Source: Streptomyces poonensis
GTDB taxonomy: Bacteria > Actinomycetota > Actinomycetes > Streptomycetales > Streptomycetaceae
DNA length: 64,000 bases
Direction of reading: 5' to 3'
Assembly: GCF_014650915.1 (NCBI RefSeq)
Contig: NZ_BMVW01000016.1
Coordinates: 62,001 to 126,000 of the forward strand
This document shows positions 8,278 to 18,716 of this stretch, piece after piece. A model generated the notes under the pieces. The model made no database searches. It was not told the origin of the DNA and saw nothing but the letters and a program-made list of their open reading frames with translations. Position numbers and translations under genes: made by a program. The first letter of the stretch is position 1, and each line of letters begins with the position of its first letter.

Positions 8278-9167
8278 ATGGACTTCCTTCGCCCCGCCAG
8301 CTGGGAGGAGGCGCTCGCCGCGAAGGCCGAGCACCCCACCGCCGTACCGATCGCGGGCGGCACCGACGTGATGGTCGAGATCAACTTCGACCACCGCCGG
8401 CCCGAGTACCTCCTCGACCTGAATCGCATCGGAGATCTCTACGAATGGGAGGTCGGCGAGGAGAGCGTACGGCTCGGCGCCTCGGTGCCGTACACCAGGA
8501 TCATGGAGGAGCTGCGCGCCGAGCTGCCGGGCCTCGCCCTCGCCGCGCACACGGTGGCCTCCCCGCAGATCCGCAACCGCGGCGGCGTCGGCGGCAACCT
8601 CGGCACCGCCTCCCCGGCCGGCGACGCCCACCCGGCGCTGCTGGCCGCGGGCGCCGAGGTCGAGGCCGAGTCGGTGCGCGGCTCCCGCCGGATCCCGATC
8701 GACGACTTCTACACCGGCGTCAAGCGCAACGCCCTCGCACCCGACGAGCTGATCCGCGCCGTGCACATCAAGAAGGCGGACGGCCCGCAGCAGTACTCGA
8801 AGGTCGGCACCCGCAACGCCATGGTCATCGCCGTGTGCGCCTTCGGCCTCGCGCTCCACCCGGAGACCCGCACGGTCCGCACGGGCATCGGCTCGGCCGC
8901 TCCCACCCCGGTCCGCGCCACGGCCGCCGAGGAGTTCCTGAACGCCGCGCTGGAGGAGGGTGGCTTCTGGGACAACGGCAAGGTCGTCACCCCGTCGGTC
9001 GCCAAGCGGTTCGCCGAGCTGTGCTCCGCCGCCTGCAACCCGATCGACGACGTCCGCGGCACCGCGAGCTACCGCCGCCACGCGGTCGGCGTCATGGCCC
9101 GCCGCACGCTGACCTGGACCTGGGAGTCGTACCGCGGCACCCGCCGCACCAACGAGGGAGCTGCCTG

Positions 9168-9168
<1 letters not shown>
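8278..9168 (+). CDS. xdhB: Xanthine dehydrogenase FAD-binding subunit
   Basis: A 296-residue subunit of the CO dehydrogenase/xanthine dehydrogenase FAD family. It shows the FAD-binding signatures IAGGTDVMVEINFDHRRPEY at about residues 23-42 and RNRGGVGGNLGTASPAGDAH at about 100-119, and the C-terminal CODH flavoprotein domain from about 170. It passes electrons from the Fe-S subunit to NAD+. Its TGA overlaps the ATG of the 2Fe-2S subunit by one base, so the two are translationally coupled. The gene is first in an operon controlled by the divergent PucR gene. Confidence 0.9.
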
Positions 9169-9779
<611 letters not shown>

Positions 9780-9781
9780 GC

Positions 9782-12166
9782 ATGGGTACGACCGGTCTGC
9801 CCGCCAACATCACCCAGGGGTCCCGTACGAAGGGCGGCATCGGCGAGTCGACGCTGCGCCCGGACGGCACCCTGAAGGTTACCGGCGAGTTCGCGTACTC
9901 GTCCGACATGTGGCACGAGGACATGTTGTGGGGCCATATATTGCGCTCCACCGTGGCCCACGCCGACATAGTGTCGATCGACACGGCGGAGGCCCTCGCC
10001 ACCCCCGGCGTGTATGCCGTCATGACATACGACGACCTCCCCACCGAGGTGAAGAACTACGGCCTGGAGATCCAGGACACCCCGGTCCTCGCCCACGGCA
10101 AGGTCCGCCACCACGGCGAGCCGGTCGCGATCGTGGCCGCCGACCACCCGGAGACCGCGCGCCGCGCCGCCGCCAAGATCAAGGTGGAGTACCGCGAACT
10201 CCCGGTCATCACCGACGAGGCGTCCGCGACCGCCCCCGACGCGATCCTCATCCACGAGAACCGCACCGACCACCACATCGGCCACGTCCCGCACCCGAAC
10301 ATCGTCCACCGCCAGCCGATCGTGCGCGGCGACGTGGCGGAGGCGCGCGAGAGGGCCGACTTCATCGTCGAGGGCGAGTACGTCTTCGGCATGCAGGACC
10401 AGGCCTTCCTCGGCCCCGAGTCGGGCCTCGCGGTCCCGGCCGAGGACGGCGGCGTCGACCTGTACATCGCCACCCAGTGGCTCCACTCCGACCTGCGCCA
10501 GATCGCGCCCGTCCTCGGCCTGCCCGAGGACAAGGTACGGATGACGCTGGCCGGCGTCGGCGGCGCGTTCGGCGGCCGCGAGGACCTGTCGATGCAGATC
10601 CACGCGTGCCTGCTGGCGCTGCGCACCGGCAAGCCCGTCAAGATCGTCTACAACCGTTTCGAGTCCTTCTTCGGCCACGTCCACCGCCACCCGGCGAAGC
10701 TGCACTACGAGCACGGGGCGACGCGCGACGGCAAGCTCACCCACGTGAAGTGCCGCATCGTGCTGGACGGCGGCGCGTACGCCTCCGCGTCCCCGGCCGT
10801 CGTCGGCAACGCCTCCTCGCTCGGCGTCGGCCCGTACGTCGTCGACGACGTCGACATCGAGGCGATCGCCCTCTACACCAACAACCCGCCCTGCGGCGCC
10901 ATGCGCGGCTTCGGCGCCGTCCAGGCGTGCTTCGCGTACGAGGCGCAGATGGACAAGCTGGCGGACGCGGTGGGGATGGACCGGGTCGAGTTCCGGCAGC
11001 GCAACGCCATGTCGCAGGGCACGCTCCTGCCGACCGGCCAGGTCGTCGACTCCCCGGCCCCCGTCGCCGAACTGCTGCGCCGCGTCAAGGCGATGCCCCT
11101 GCCGCCCGAGCGCCAGTGGGAGAGCAGCGAGGGCGCCGACGTACGGCAGCTCCCGGGCGGCCTGTCCAACACCACGCACGGCGAGGGCGTCGTCCGAGGC
11201 GTCGGCTACGCGGTCGGCATCAAGAACGTCGGCTTCTCCGAGGGCTTCGACGACTACTCCACCGCGCGCGTCCGCCTGGAGGCCGTCGCGGGCGAACCGG
11301 TGGTGACCGTCCACACCGCGATGGCGGAGGTCGGCCAGGGCGGCGTCACCGTCCACGCCCAGATCGCCCGCACCGAGCTGGGCGTCACCCAGGTGACCAT
11401 CCACCCGGCGGACACCCAGGTGGGCAGCGCCGGCTCCACGTCCGCCTCGCGCCAGACGTACGTCACCGGCGGCGCCGTGAAGAACGCCTGCGAGCTGGTG
11501 CGCGAGCAGGTGCTGGAGATGGGGCGCCGCAAGTTCGGGACGTACCACCCGGCCTGGGCGACCGCCGAATTGCTCCTGGAGGGCGGCAAGGTCGTCACCG
11601 ACGCCGGCGAGGCGCTCGCCGACCTGGTGGACGTACTCGGCGACGAGGCCGTGGAGCTCGAGCGGGAGTGGCGGCACCGGCCCACGGAGCCGTTCGACCT
11701 GCGCACCGGCCAGGGCAACGGCCACGTCCAGTACTCCTTCGCCGCACACCGGGCGGTCGTCGAGGTCGACACCGAGCTCGGCCTCGTGAAGGTCATCGAA
11801 CTGGCCTGCGCCCAGGACGTCGGCAAGGCGCTCAATCCCCTCTCCGTCGTCGGCCAGATCCAGGGCGGCACCACTCAGGGGCTCGGCGTGGCCGTCATGG
11901 AGGAGATCGTCGTCGACCCGAAGACGGCGAAGGTGAAGAACCCCTCCTTCACGGACTACCTCATCCCCACCATCCTCGACACGCCGACCATCCCGGTCGA
12001 CGTGCTCGAACTCGCCGACGAGCACGCCCCGTACGGGCTGCGCGGCATCGGCGAGGCCCCCACCCTGTCGTCGACCCCGGCCGTCCTCGCGGCGATCCGG
12101 AACGCGACGGGGCTGGAGCTGAACAGGACGCCGGTACGGCCCGAGCACCTCACGGGAACCGCGTGA
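9782..12166 (+). CDS. xdhA: Xanthine dehydrogenase molybdopterin-binding subunit
   Basis: A 794-residue catalytic subunit of the xanthine oxidase family, the usual length for the split bacterial enzyme. It has the small 'hammerhead' domain (about residues 30-140) and the molybdopterin domain with GVGGAFGGRED near 260, CGAMRGFGA near 373 and the catalytic glutamate E758 in GIGEAP, which activates the Mo-OH nucleophile. It hydroxylates hypoxanthine and xanthine to urate. The ATG lies two bases after the stop of the 2Fe-2S gene. Its neighbours (PucR, permease, XdhC factor) support purine rather than aldehyde or CO oxidation. Confidence 0.9.
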   Translation: MGTTGLPANITQGSRTKGGIGESTLRPDGTLKVTGEFAYSSDMWHEDMLWGHILRSTVAHADIVSIDTAEALATPGVYAVMTYDDLPTEVKNYGLEIQDTPVLAHGKVRHHGEPVAIVAADHPETARRAAAKIKVEYRELPVITDEASATAPDAILIHENRTDHHIGHVPHPNIVHRQPIVRGDVAEARERADFIVEGEYVFGMQDQAFLGPESGLAVPAEDGGVDLYIATQWLHSDLRQIAPVLGLPEDKVRMTLAGVGGAFGGREDLSMQIHACLLALRTGKPVKIVYNRFESFFGHVHRHPAKLHYEHGATRDGKLTHVKCRIVLDGGAYASASPAVVGNASSLGVGPYVVDDVDIEAIALYTNNPPCGAMRGFGAVQACFAYEAQMDKLADAVGMDRVEFRQRNAMSQGTLLPTGQVVDSPAPVAELLRRVKAMPLPPERQWESSEGADVRQLPGGLSNTTHGEGVVRGVGYAVGIKNVGFSEGFDDYSTARVRLEAVAGEPVVTVHTAMAEVGQGGVTVHAQIARTELGVTQVTIHPADTQVGSAGSTSASRQTYVTGGAVKNACELVREQVLEMGRRKFGTYHPAWATAELLLEGGKVVTDAGEALADLVDVLGDEAVELEREWRHRPTEPFDLRTGQGNGHVQYSFAAHRAVVEVDTELGLVKVIELACAQDVGKALNPLSVVGQIQGGTTQGLGVAVMEEIVVDPKTAKVKNPSFTDYLIPTILDTPTIPVDVLELADEHAPYGLRGIGEAPTLSSTPAVLAAIRNATGLELNRTPVRPEHLTGTA

Positions 12167-12340
12167 TCACGTACACGTAACCGCGCAGTCCCCGCTCCAC
12201 GCCCGCCGCTACGGGCAGCAACCGTTCGTCTCGGGCCGTCCCCCGGGTCGGGCACCGTCCCAAATCCCGCAGGTCACCGCCGTCGGCGCACAGCCGGCGG
12301 CGGCCCGCGGGTGCCCCTTTGAACCTTGGGAGCAGGCCCA

Positions 12341-13798
12341 ATGACCCAGCAGTCACTGAAGCCGGAGACCACCGCCGAGGACGCGGGCGCGGGAACCCGC
12401 GTTCCGGCCGGCCGGTCCTGGCTCGACCGGTACTTCCACATATCCCGGAGAGGATCCACGGTCGCGCGCGAGGTGCGCGGAGGCGTCACGACCTTCATGG
12501 CGATGGCGTACATCCTCCTGCTCAACCCGCTCATCCTGTCCGGTGAGGACGCGGCCGGGCACACCCTCGCCCAGAAGGGGCTGATCACCGCGACGGCGCT
12601 CGCCGCGGCCGTCAGCACCCTCCTCATGGGCTTCGTCGGAAGGGTGCCGCTCGCCCTCGCGGCCGGCCTGTCGGTGTCGGGTGTCATCGCCTCGCAGGTC
12701 GCCCCCGAGATGACCTGGCCGCAGGCCATGGGCATGTGCGTGATGTACGGCGTGGTCATCATGCTGCTGGTCGTCACCGGCCTGCGCGAGATGATCATGA
12801 ACGCGATCCCGCTGGCCCTCAAGCACGCCATCACCATGGGCATCGGCCTGTTCGTCGCCCTGATCGGCTTCGTCAAGGCGGGCTTCGTGCACCAGGGCGA
12901 GGGGACGATCGTCACCCTCGGCCCGGCCGGGGAGCTCACCGGCTGGCCGGTCCTCCTCTTCGCCGCCACCCTCCTCTCGATCTTCATGCTCCAGGCCCGG
13001 AACGTCCCCGGCGCGATCCTGATCGGCATCGTGGCGGGCACCGTCCTGGCCGTGATCCTCAACGCGGCCGGCGTCGTCGACCCTGAGCAGTGGGCGAGCG
13101 GCGCGCCCGAGCTGCACGGCAGCGCGGTGTCGATGCCGGACTTCTCGCTCTTCGGGGACGTCGAGTTCGGCGGCTGGGGCGAGGTCGGCGCGATGACGGT
13201 CGGCATGATCGTGTTCACTCTGGTGCTGGCCGGGTTCTTCGACGCGATGGCCACCATCATCGGCGTAGGAACCGAGGCAGGCCTCGCCGACGACAAGGGC
13301 CGGATGCCCGGCCTCTCCAAGGCCCTGCTCATCGACGGCGCGGGCGGAGCGATCGGCGGCGTCGCGGGCGGCTCCGGGCAGACCGTGTTCGTCGAGTCGG
13401 CGACCGGTGTGGGCGAGGGCGCACGGACGGGTCTCGCCTCGGTGGTCACCGGCCTCTTCTTCGCGGCCTGCCTGTTCTTCACCCCCCTGACGGCGATCGT
13501 CCCGGGCGAGGTGGCCGCGGCCGCGCTCGTCGTGATCGGCGCCATGATGATGGCGAACGCCCGGCACGTGGACTGGGCCGACCGGGCCACGGCGGTCCCC
13601 GTCTTCCTGACAGTGGTGATCATGCCGTTCACGTACTCCATCACCGCGGGCGTCGCGGCCGGCGTCATCAGTTACGTCGCGATTCGCATCGCCCAGGGCA
13701 GGGCACGCGAGATCGGGGCGTTCATGTGGGCGCTGACGGTGGTATTCGTCGTCTTCTTCGCCCTCAACCCGATCGAGAGCTGGCTGGGCGTGCACTGA
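12341..13798 (+). CDS. NCS2-type purine permease (AzgA-like)
   Basis: A 485-residue polytopic membrane protein. The N-terminal signature YFHISRRGSTVAREVRGGVT followed by TTFMAMAYILLLNP is typical of the AzgA/PbuG branch of the NCS2 family, which imports adenine, guanine or hypoxanthine with protons. About 12-14 membrane spans can be picked out, and the conserved segment around GVGTEAGLADDKGRMPGL is present. The ATG at 12341 has GGGAG eight bases upstream; a start five codons earlier is less likely. It lies in the xdh operon and supplies the substrate to the pathway. Confidence 0.87.
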   Translation: MTQQSLKPETTAEDAGAGTRVPAGRSWLDRYFHISRRGSTVAREVRGGVTTFMAMAYILLLNPLILSGEDAAGHTLAQKGLITATALAAAVSTLLMGFVGRVPLALAAGLSVSGVIASQVAPEMTWPQAMGMCVMYGVVIMLLVVTGLREMIMNAIPLALKHAITMGIGLFVALIGFVKAGFVHQGEGTIVTLGPAGELTGWPVLLFAATLLSIFMLQARNVPGAILIGIVAGTVLAVILNAAGVVDPEQWASGAPELHGSAVSMPDFSLFGDVEFGGWGEVGAMTVGMIVFTLVLAGFFDAMATIIGVGTEAGLADDKGRMPGLSKALLIDGAGGAIGGVAGGSGQTVFVESATGVGEGARTGLASVVTGLFFAACLFFTPLTAIVPGEVAAAALVVIGAMMMANARHVDWADRATAVPVFLTVVIMPFTYSITAGVAAGVISYVAIRIAQGRAREIGAFMWALTVVFVVFFALNPIESWLGVH

Positions 13799-13848
13799 CC
13801 GCCCCCCGAGAGGCCCTTCACGCAACCGCACCGGACAAGGAGACCGAG

Positions 13849-15018
13849 ATGCTGGACATCGCCGCAGAACTGCACCGGTGGGCCGAGCAGGGACGCGACT
13901 TCGCCGTGGCCACGGTGGTGGCCGTCGGCGGCAGCGCGCCCCGGCAGCCCGGCGCCGCCCTCGCGGTGGACGCCGAGGGTACGGCGATCGGCTCGGTCTC
14001 CGGCGGCTGCGTGGAGGGCGCCGTCTACGACCTGTGCGCCCAGGCGCTCCAGGACGGACAGCCGGTCCTGGAACGCTTCGGCTACAGCGACGAGGACGCC
14101 TTCGCGGTGGGCCTCACCTGCGGTGGAATCATCGACATCCTGGTCACGCCGGTACGGGCCGGGGACCGCGCCCGCCCGGTCCTGGAGGCCGCACTGGCCG
14201 CCGCCGCGCGGGGCGAGGCGGTGGCGGTGGCACGGATCGTCTCCGGCCCGGCGGACCTGCTGGGGCGCGCGCTGCTGGTCCGCCCGGCGGACGCCGCGTA
14301 CGGAGGCGACTCGTACGAGGGCGGCTTCGGCGCCCACCCCGAGCTGGACCGCACGGTGGCGGCCGAGGCGGGCGCCCTCCTGGACGCCGGCCGCACCGGC
14401 ACCGTGGAGATCGGTGAGCGGGGCTCGCGCTGCGGAGCACCGCTCACGGTCCTGGTCGAGTCGTCCGTCCCGCCGCCCCGCATGATCGTCTTCGGCGCGA
14501 TCGACTTCGCGTCGGCGCTGGTACGGGTGGGGAAATTCCTCGGCCACCGGGTGACGGTGTGCGACGCGCGCCCGGTGTTCGCGACCGCGGCCCGCTTCCC
14601 GGAGGCGGACGAGGTGGTGGTCGAGTGGCCGCACCGGTACCTGGAGAGCACGGAGACCGACGCCCGTACGGTGCTGTGCGTCCTCACCCACGACGCCAAG
14701 TTCGACGTACCGCTGCTGAAGCTCGCGCTGCGCCTGCCCGTGGCGTACGTGGGCGCGATGGGCTCCCGCCGCACCCACCTGGACCGCAACGAGCGACTGC
14801 GCGAGGTGGGCGTGACGGAGGCGGAGCTGGCGCGCCTCAGGTCCCCGATCGGCCTCGACCTCGGGGCCCGTACGCCGGAGGAGACGGCCCTGTCCATCGC
14901 GGCGGAGATCGTGGCGGCCCGGCGGGGCGGCAGCGGGGTGCCGCTGACCGGGGCGCACACGCCGATCCACCACGACGGGGTGGCTGTGGGGGCGCGGCGG
15001 GTGGGGTCCGCGGCCTGA
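13849..15018 (+). CDS. XdhC/CoxI-family molybdenum cofactor maturation factor
   Basis: A 389-residue protein of the XdhC/CoxI type. The N-terminal domain contains VVAVGGSAPRQPGAALAV and the conserved VSGGCVEGAV motif; the C-terminal Rossmann domain begins near MIVFGAIDFASALVRVGKFL and includes LTHDAKFDVPLL and VGAMGSRRT. In the family this protein binds molybdenum cofactor, supports its sulfuration and inserts it into xanthine dehydrogenase. AAGGAG lies six bases before the ATG. It is the last gene of the purine catabolism operon. Confidence 0.88.
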   Translation: MLDIAAELHRWAEQGRDFAVATVVAVGGSAPRQPGAALAVDAEGTAIGSVSGGCVEGAVYDLCAQALQDGQPVLERFGYSDEDAFAVGLTCGGIIDILVTPVRAGDRARPVLEAALAAAARGEAVAVARIVSGPADLLGRALLVRPADAAYGGDSYEGGFGAHPELDRTVAAEAGALLDAGRTGTVEIGERGSRCGAPLTVLVESSVPPPRMIVFGAIDFASALVRVGKFLGHRVTVCDARPVFATAARFPEADEVVVEWPHRYLESTETDARTVLCVLTHDAKFDVPLLKLALRLPVAYVGAMGSRRTHLDRNERLREVGVTEAELARLRSPIGLDLGARTPEETALSIAAEIVAARRGGSGVPLTGAHTPIHHDGVAVGARRVGSAA

Positions 15019-15190
15019 TCCGCGCGCTGACCGATCCCGGCCGCTGACCGATCGGATCGGACCGACGGGACGCCACAGCCGGGGCCACAACGACGGGGCG
15101 GTCACCTCGGCGACCGTCAACCCGGAGCCCGGTGTCACCCACCTGACGGACGTTTCCGCGCCTGCCGGAGATCGCTGTCAGCTCCCCGCC

Positions 15191-18100
15191 ATGCTCGGCC
15201 GCATGGTGTGGACGAGCAATCGCCTGTCGGACCGGCGCGTACGGACCGGACTGTTCGTGGCGCTCGGGCTGGTGAGTCTGGGCATAGTCGTCCTGTCCCT
15301 GTCGAAGGGGGCGACCCGGGGCAACGAGATCGCCGGTATCGCCGGGGCCCTCATCGGGGCGGCCGGGTTGGCCGTGTCCGTGGCGGATTTCCTGCGCGGG
15401 GACGCCGCGCCGCCCCCCGGCCCGGCCGCGCTGGCGGACGATCTGGCCCAGACCCTGCGGGACCAGTGGATCAGGGAAGCGGAGTCGCGCAACCTGCGCA
15501 ACCCCCGCGTACTGCCGCTGGAATGGTCGGCGACCGAGCGTGACGTCAGCGATCGACTGGGGGCTCTCGTGCCCTCTGGGCAGTCGATCCCGGATGCCGG
15601 GCGGGGCTTCGGCGGCCAGGTGCCGGGAGCCCGGCAGGCCGGGTCGTACCCGACGGCCCCGGGGCAGCCGGCCCGGGTCGTGAGGCTGCGCCTGGACGGA
15701 CGCCTCGACGGGCAGTTCGACGATGCGGCGGACCGGCTCGCCGCCGGGTACGGACGGGTCGGCAGCGGGCGCCTTGTGGTCCTGGGCGAGCCCGGCGCGG
15801 GCAAGACCGTGCTGGCCCTGATGCTGACCCTGGGGCTGCTGGCCGACGGGCGGCGGGAACCCGGTGGCCCGGTGCCGGTCCTGGTTCCCGTGTCGACCTG
15901 GGATCCCATTTGTACGTCGCTGGACGACTGGCTGGTGCGGAGGCTGGCCGAGGCGTACTACGCCGGCCGCACGGAAATCCCGTACACCCTGCTCCGCCAC
16001 GGGCTGCTGCTTCCCGTGCTCGACGGACTCGACGAGATCCCCGAGGCCGCCCGGCGGACAGCCGTGCGAGCCCTGAACCACGCGCTCGGCCTGGAGCGCC
16101 CGGTCATTCTCACCTGCCGCTCGGTGGAGTACGAGGATGTGCTGCGGGCCGGCTCCCCCGCGCTCCATCGGGCTCCCGTCGTGGAGATCACACCGGTCGG
16201 AGCCGAGGACGCCGTCCGCTATCTGACGGATGTGTCCTGGCCGGACGGCACGGACTGGGAACCGGTGTACCAGCAGCTCAGGACCGCTCCGGACAGCTCG
16301 CTGGCCCGTGCCCTGTCCACACCGCTGATGATCTCGCTGGCCCGCACGGTCTACGAGCGATGCGGCGGTGAGCCGGGCGAGTTGGCCGACGCCACCCGCT
16401 TCGGCAGCCGCCACGCGGTGGAGGACCACCTCACCGAACGTTTCGTGGATGCCGCTTACACGTCCGACCCGCTGCCGTCCGGCCGTCCGGCGGACAGCGA
16501 AGGCGGCACGGGCCCGGACCCGCAGAAGGCCCGTGAGTGGCTGACCTTTCTGGCCCTGTATCTGCACCGCCACCGCGAACGCGACCTGAGCTGGTGGCTG
16601 ATGAGCGAACGGCTGCGCTCGCCCTGGGCGGGTCCCGGGATCGGGCTGGCGTTCGGTGCCTTCTTCTGGGTGCTCGCCGTCGTCGCCATGTCGTCCCTCG
16701 GCATGGCGGGCGAGGGCGGCTTCGACGTCCTTGCCGTCGGTGCCCTGCTCGGCGCCTGCTTCGCCGTACTGACCATGCTCATCTGGTACGGAACGGCCGG
16801 GAGGCCGCCGGGCCGCCTGTCCCTCGCACGGCGCGGCGCGATTCCCCGGTTCCGCAAGGGTTTCCGGACGGGGCTGGCCCTCACCCTGTTCCCGGCCGGG
16901 TCGATCGCCTGGGGCATGGCCCTGTTCGCCGCGAACGACGGGTGGCGAACGGACCAGGTGGCACTTCTGCACGACGCTGTGATGATCTCACTGGCCCTCG
17001 TGCTGATCATCGGCTGCGGCCTCGCGGTGCACGAGTGTCTGGACGCCCCTCCCGGGCATGCGGCGCAGGCGGATCCCGCCGGCTCGCTGCGCGACGACCG
17101 GCGCTCGGCGCTCGTCGGTGCGCTGGCCACCGGCGCGGTCGTCGGTGCGGGGGCGTTTCCCTGCCTGGTGCTGTGCCGGTGGGCGGTGGACGTCCTGCTC
17201 ACCGGGGTGAACGGCTGGCACCACGAGCCGCCGCTGGCCGACCTGCTGACGGCCCGGATGCGTCGGGAGGCATCCCAATTCGGCTATCACCCACCCGATG
17301 GCAGCCCGCCCCTGGTCGTGTTCCTCACGCAGTGCTTCCTGCTTCCCGGGCTGGTCACCGCGCTGCTCGTGCTGCTCTCCCGGGCGTGGACCAGATTCGT
17401 GCTGCTCCGGCTGGCGGCCGCGGCACGGGGCTGGCTGCCCTGGCGCTTGATGGGTTTCCTGGCCGACGCCCGTGCGCGGGGTGTGCTCCGGCAGTCCGGC
17501 GGGCAGTACCAGTTCCGGCACATCCGGCTGCAGGAAACACTGGTTTCCCGGTTGCCGGTCAGCACGGGTGATTCCCTCCGTTCCCCGGGCGGGCCGGTCC
17601 GGAGGCGCTGGCCCGGACTGCTGGGGACGTCCGTCAGCGCGACGGCCGCCGTACTGGCCGTCGTTCTCTCCGGGTACGCGACTTCCCAGGACGACTCGTC
17701 CACGGCGCACTTCCTCGTCGACCACGATGTCCACGTGCTGCGGTTCGACGACGACACCCTGCTCGCGAGCGACGGCGAGCGGCTGAGCCGGTGGAACATG
17801 GAGACGTACCGTCCGGACACATCGCGGCCGGCTGTCCGGCAGCAATTGATCACAGACCTGGGACAGCGGTTCTCCGCACCCGCTGTACGGAAGGAACTCC
17901 GGGCGCTGGAGGCCGATCACGCAGAGGTGGCGGATCTCCGGACCGGTGAACGGCTCGGTGAGCTGCCGTCCGACTGGTACGAGGATCTTTCATGGGTCGG
18001 CGACAGCCACCCGGCGGTCCTCCTCGACACATGCGAAGCCAGTCATGTATGGGACCTGGAGTCCGGTCGCGTCATCTCGTCCAGCGCCGACCACAGCCCG

Positions 18101-18493
18101 GACGGCTGCCCGGGCAGCAACAGATTCTCTCTGCTGAGCCCCGACCGCCGCCTCCTCGCCAAAGATCTCGACGACTCGGACGGTCTGCGCCCCAGGGTCG
18201 TGCTACAGGACTGGGCAACGGGACGATCCACACGGAGGATCGATGTCTACCGGTACGACGCCGCCGCCCTCGAAGCACTGGCCTTCAGCAGTGATTCCCG
18301 GCTGCTCGCCACAGCCCACGCGAGCGGGCACATCCACCTGTGGGACACCCACACGGGCAGCCACCGCGACGAACTGACAGGTCACGATCCGCTGCACGTC
18401 ATCTCCGGGCTCACCCTGAACCACGACGCCACGCTTCTCGCGGCAGCCAGTGACGACGGCAACATGAGGGTGTGGGAGCTGGACGGAAGGTGA
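15191..18493 (+). CDS. NACHT NTPase with membrane spans and C-terminal WD40 repeats
   Basis: A protein of about 1100 residues. Two membrane spans lie at about 20-66; a NACHT/STAND NTPase follows with Walker A GEPGAGKT (199-206) and Walker B LLPVLDGLDE (273-282). A second membrane region (about six spans, roughly 480-770) leads to FRHIRLQETLV, the conserved close of the NACHT winged-helix part. A further span precedes a WD40-like region (last ~240 residues; HIHLWDTHTG and NMRVWELDG are its clearest repeats). STAND proteins with WD40 sensors act as signal-triggered switches, and bacterial NACHT proteins include anti-phage factors. The start is uncertain (ATG at 15191 or 15203; no strong RBS). 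Role unproven. Confidence 0.8.
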   Translation: MLGRMVWTSNRLSDRRVRTGLFVALGLVSLGIVVLSLSKGATRGNEIAGIAGALIGAAGLAVSVADFLRGDAAPPPGPAALADDLAQTLRDQWIREAESRNLRNPRVLPLEWSATERDVSDRLGALVPSGQSIPDAGRGFGGQVPGARQAGSYPTAPGQPARVVRLRLDGRLDGQFDDAADRLAAGYGRVGSGRLVVLGEPGAGKTVLALMLTLGLLADGRREPGGPVPVLVPVSTWDPICTSLDDWLVRRLAEAYYAGRTEIPYTLLRHGLLLPVLDGLDEIPEAARRTAVRALNHALGLERPVILTCRSVEYEDVLRAGSPALHRAPVVEITPVGAEDAVRYLTDVSWPDGTDWEPVYQQLRTAPDSSLARALSTPLMISLARTVYERCGGEPGELADATRFGSRHAVEDHLTERFVDAAYTSDPLPSGRPADSEGGTGPDPQKAREWLTFLALYLHRHRERDLSWWLMSERLRSPWAGPGIGLAFGAFFWVLAVVAMSSLGMAGEGGFDVLAVGALLGACFAVLTMLIWYGTAGRPPGRLSLARRGAIPRFRKGFRTGLALTLFPAGSIAWGMALFAANDGWRTDQVALLHDAVMISLALVLIIGCGLAVHECLDAPPGHAAQADPAGSLRDDRRSALVGALATGAVVGAGAFPCLVLCRWAVDVLLTGVNGWHHEPPLADLLTARMRREASQFGYHPPDGSPPLVVFLTQCFLLPGLVTALLVLLSRAWTRFVLLRLAAAARGWLPWRLMGFLADARARGVLRQSGGQYQFRHIRLQETLVSRLPVSTGDSLRSPGGPVRRRWPGLLGTSVSATAAVLAVVLSGYATSQDDSSTAHFLVDHDVHVLRFDDDTLLASDGERLSRWNMETYRPDTSRPAVRQQLITDLGQRFSAPAVRKELRALEADHAEVADLRTGERLGELPSDWYEDLSWVGDSHPAVLLDTCEASHVWDLESGRVISSSADHSPDGCPGSNRFSLLSPDRRLLAKDLDDSDGLRPRVVLQDWATGRSTRRIDVYRYDAAALEALAFSSDSRLLATAHASGHIHLWDTHTGSHRDELTGHDPLHVISGLTLNHDATLLAAASDDGNMRVWELDGR

Positions 18494-18612
18494 CCGGTCG
18501 ACCATGCCGCCTCCCCGTCGCCTGGCTCGCCCGCGCGACCTGGGCGGACAGACCGGCCGACCGCTCCGGGCGGCCCGATCATGCCCTCTGCACCACGCTT
18601 CAGGGTGCGGTC

Positions 18613-18699
18613 ATGAGATCGCACATCTATCTCTCCGGACTGTTCTCGCCGGACGGCCGGGTCGCCGTGGTGACGGGCGGCAGTTCCGGATTGGGACGC
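18613..18699 (+). pseudogene. Truncated 5' end of an SDR oxidoreductase gene
   Basis: The first 29 codons match the start of the complete SDR gene at 22601 at 24 of 29 positions, including the NAD(P)-binding turn (VAVVTGGSSGLGR), and similarity stops abruptly after GR. The same GCGGTCATG context precedes both starts, but the TAAGCT -10-like element of the intact gene is CAGGGT here. It is a relic of a duplication or of recombination; the unrelated SLOG-like gene ends 17 bases later. Confidence 0.8.
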
Positions 18700-18716
18700 G
18701 TGAAAGGAACATGCGA

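Noticed and set aside
7941..8429. 163-codon N-terminal extension of the PucR frame
   Set aside because: It would run through the divergent promoter and into the FAD-subunit gene; the PucR domain starts exactly at the ATG at 7940.
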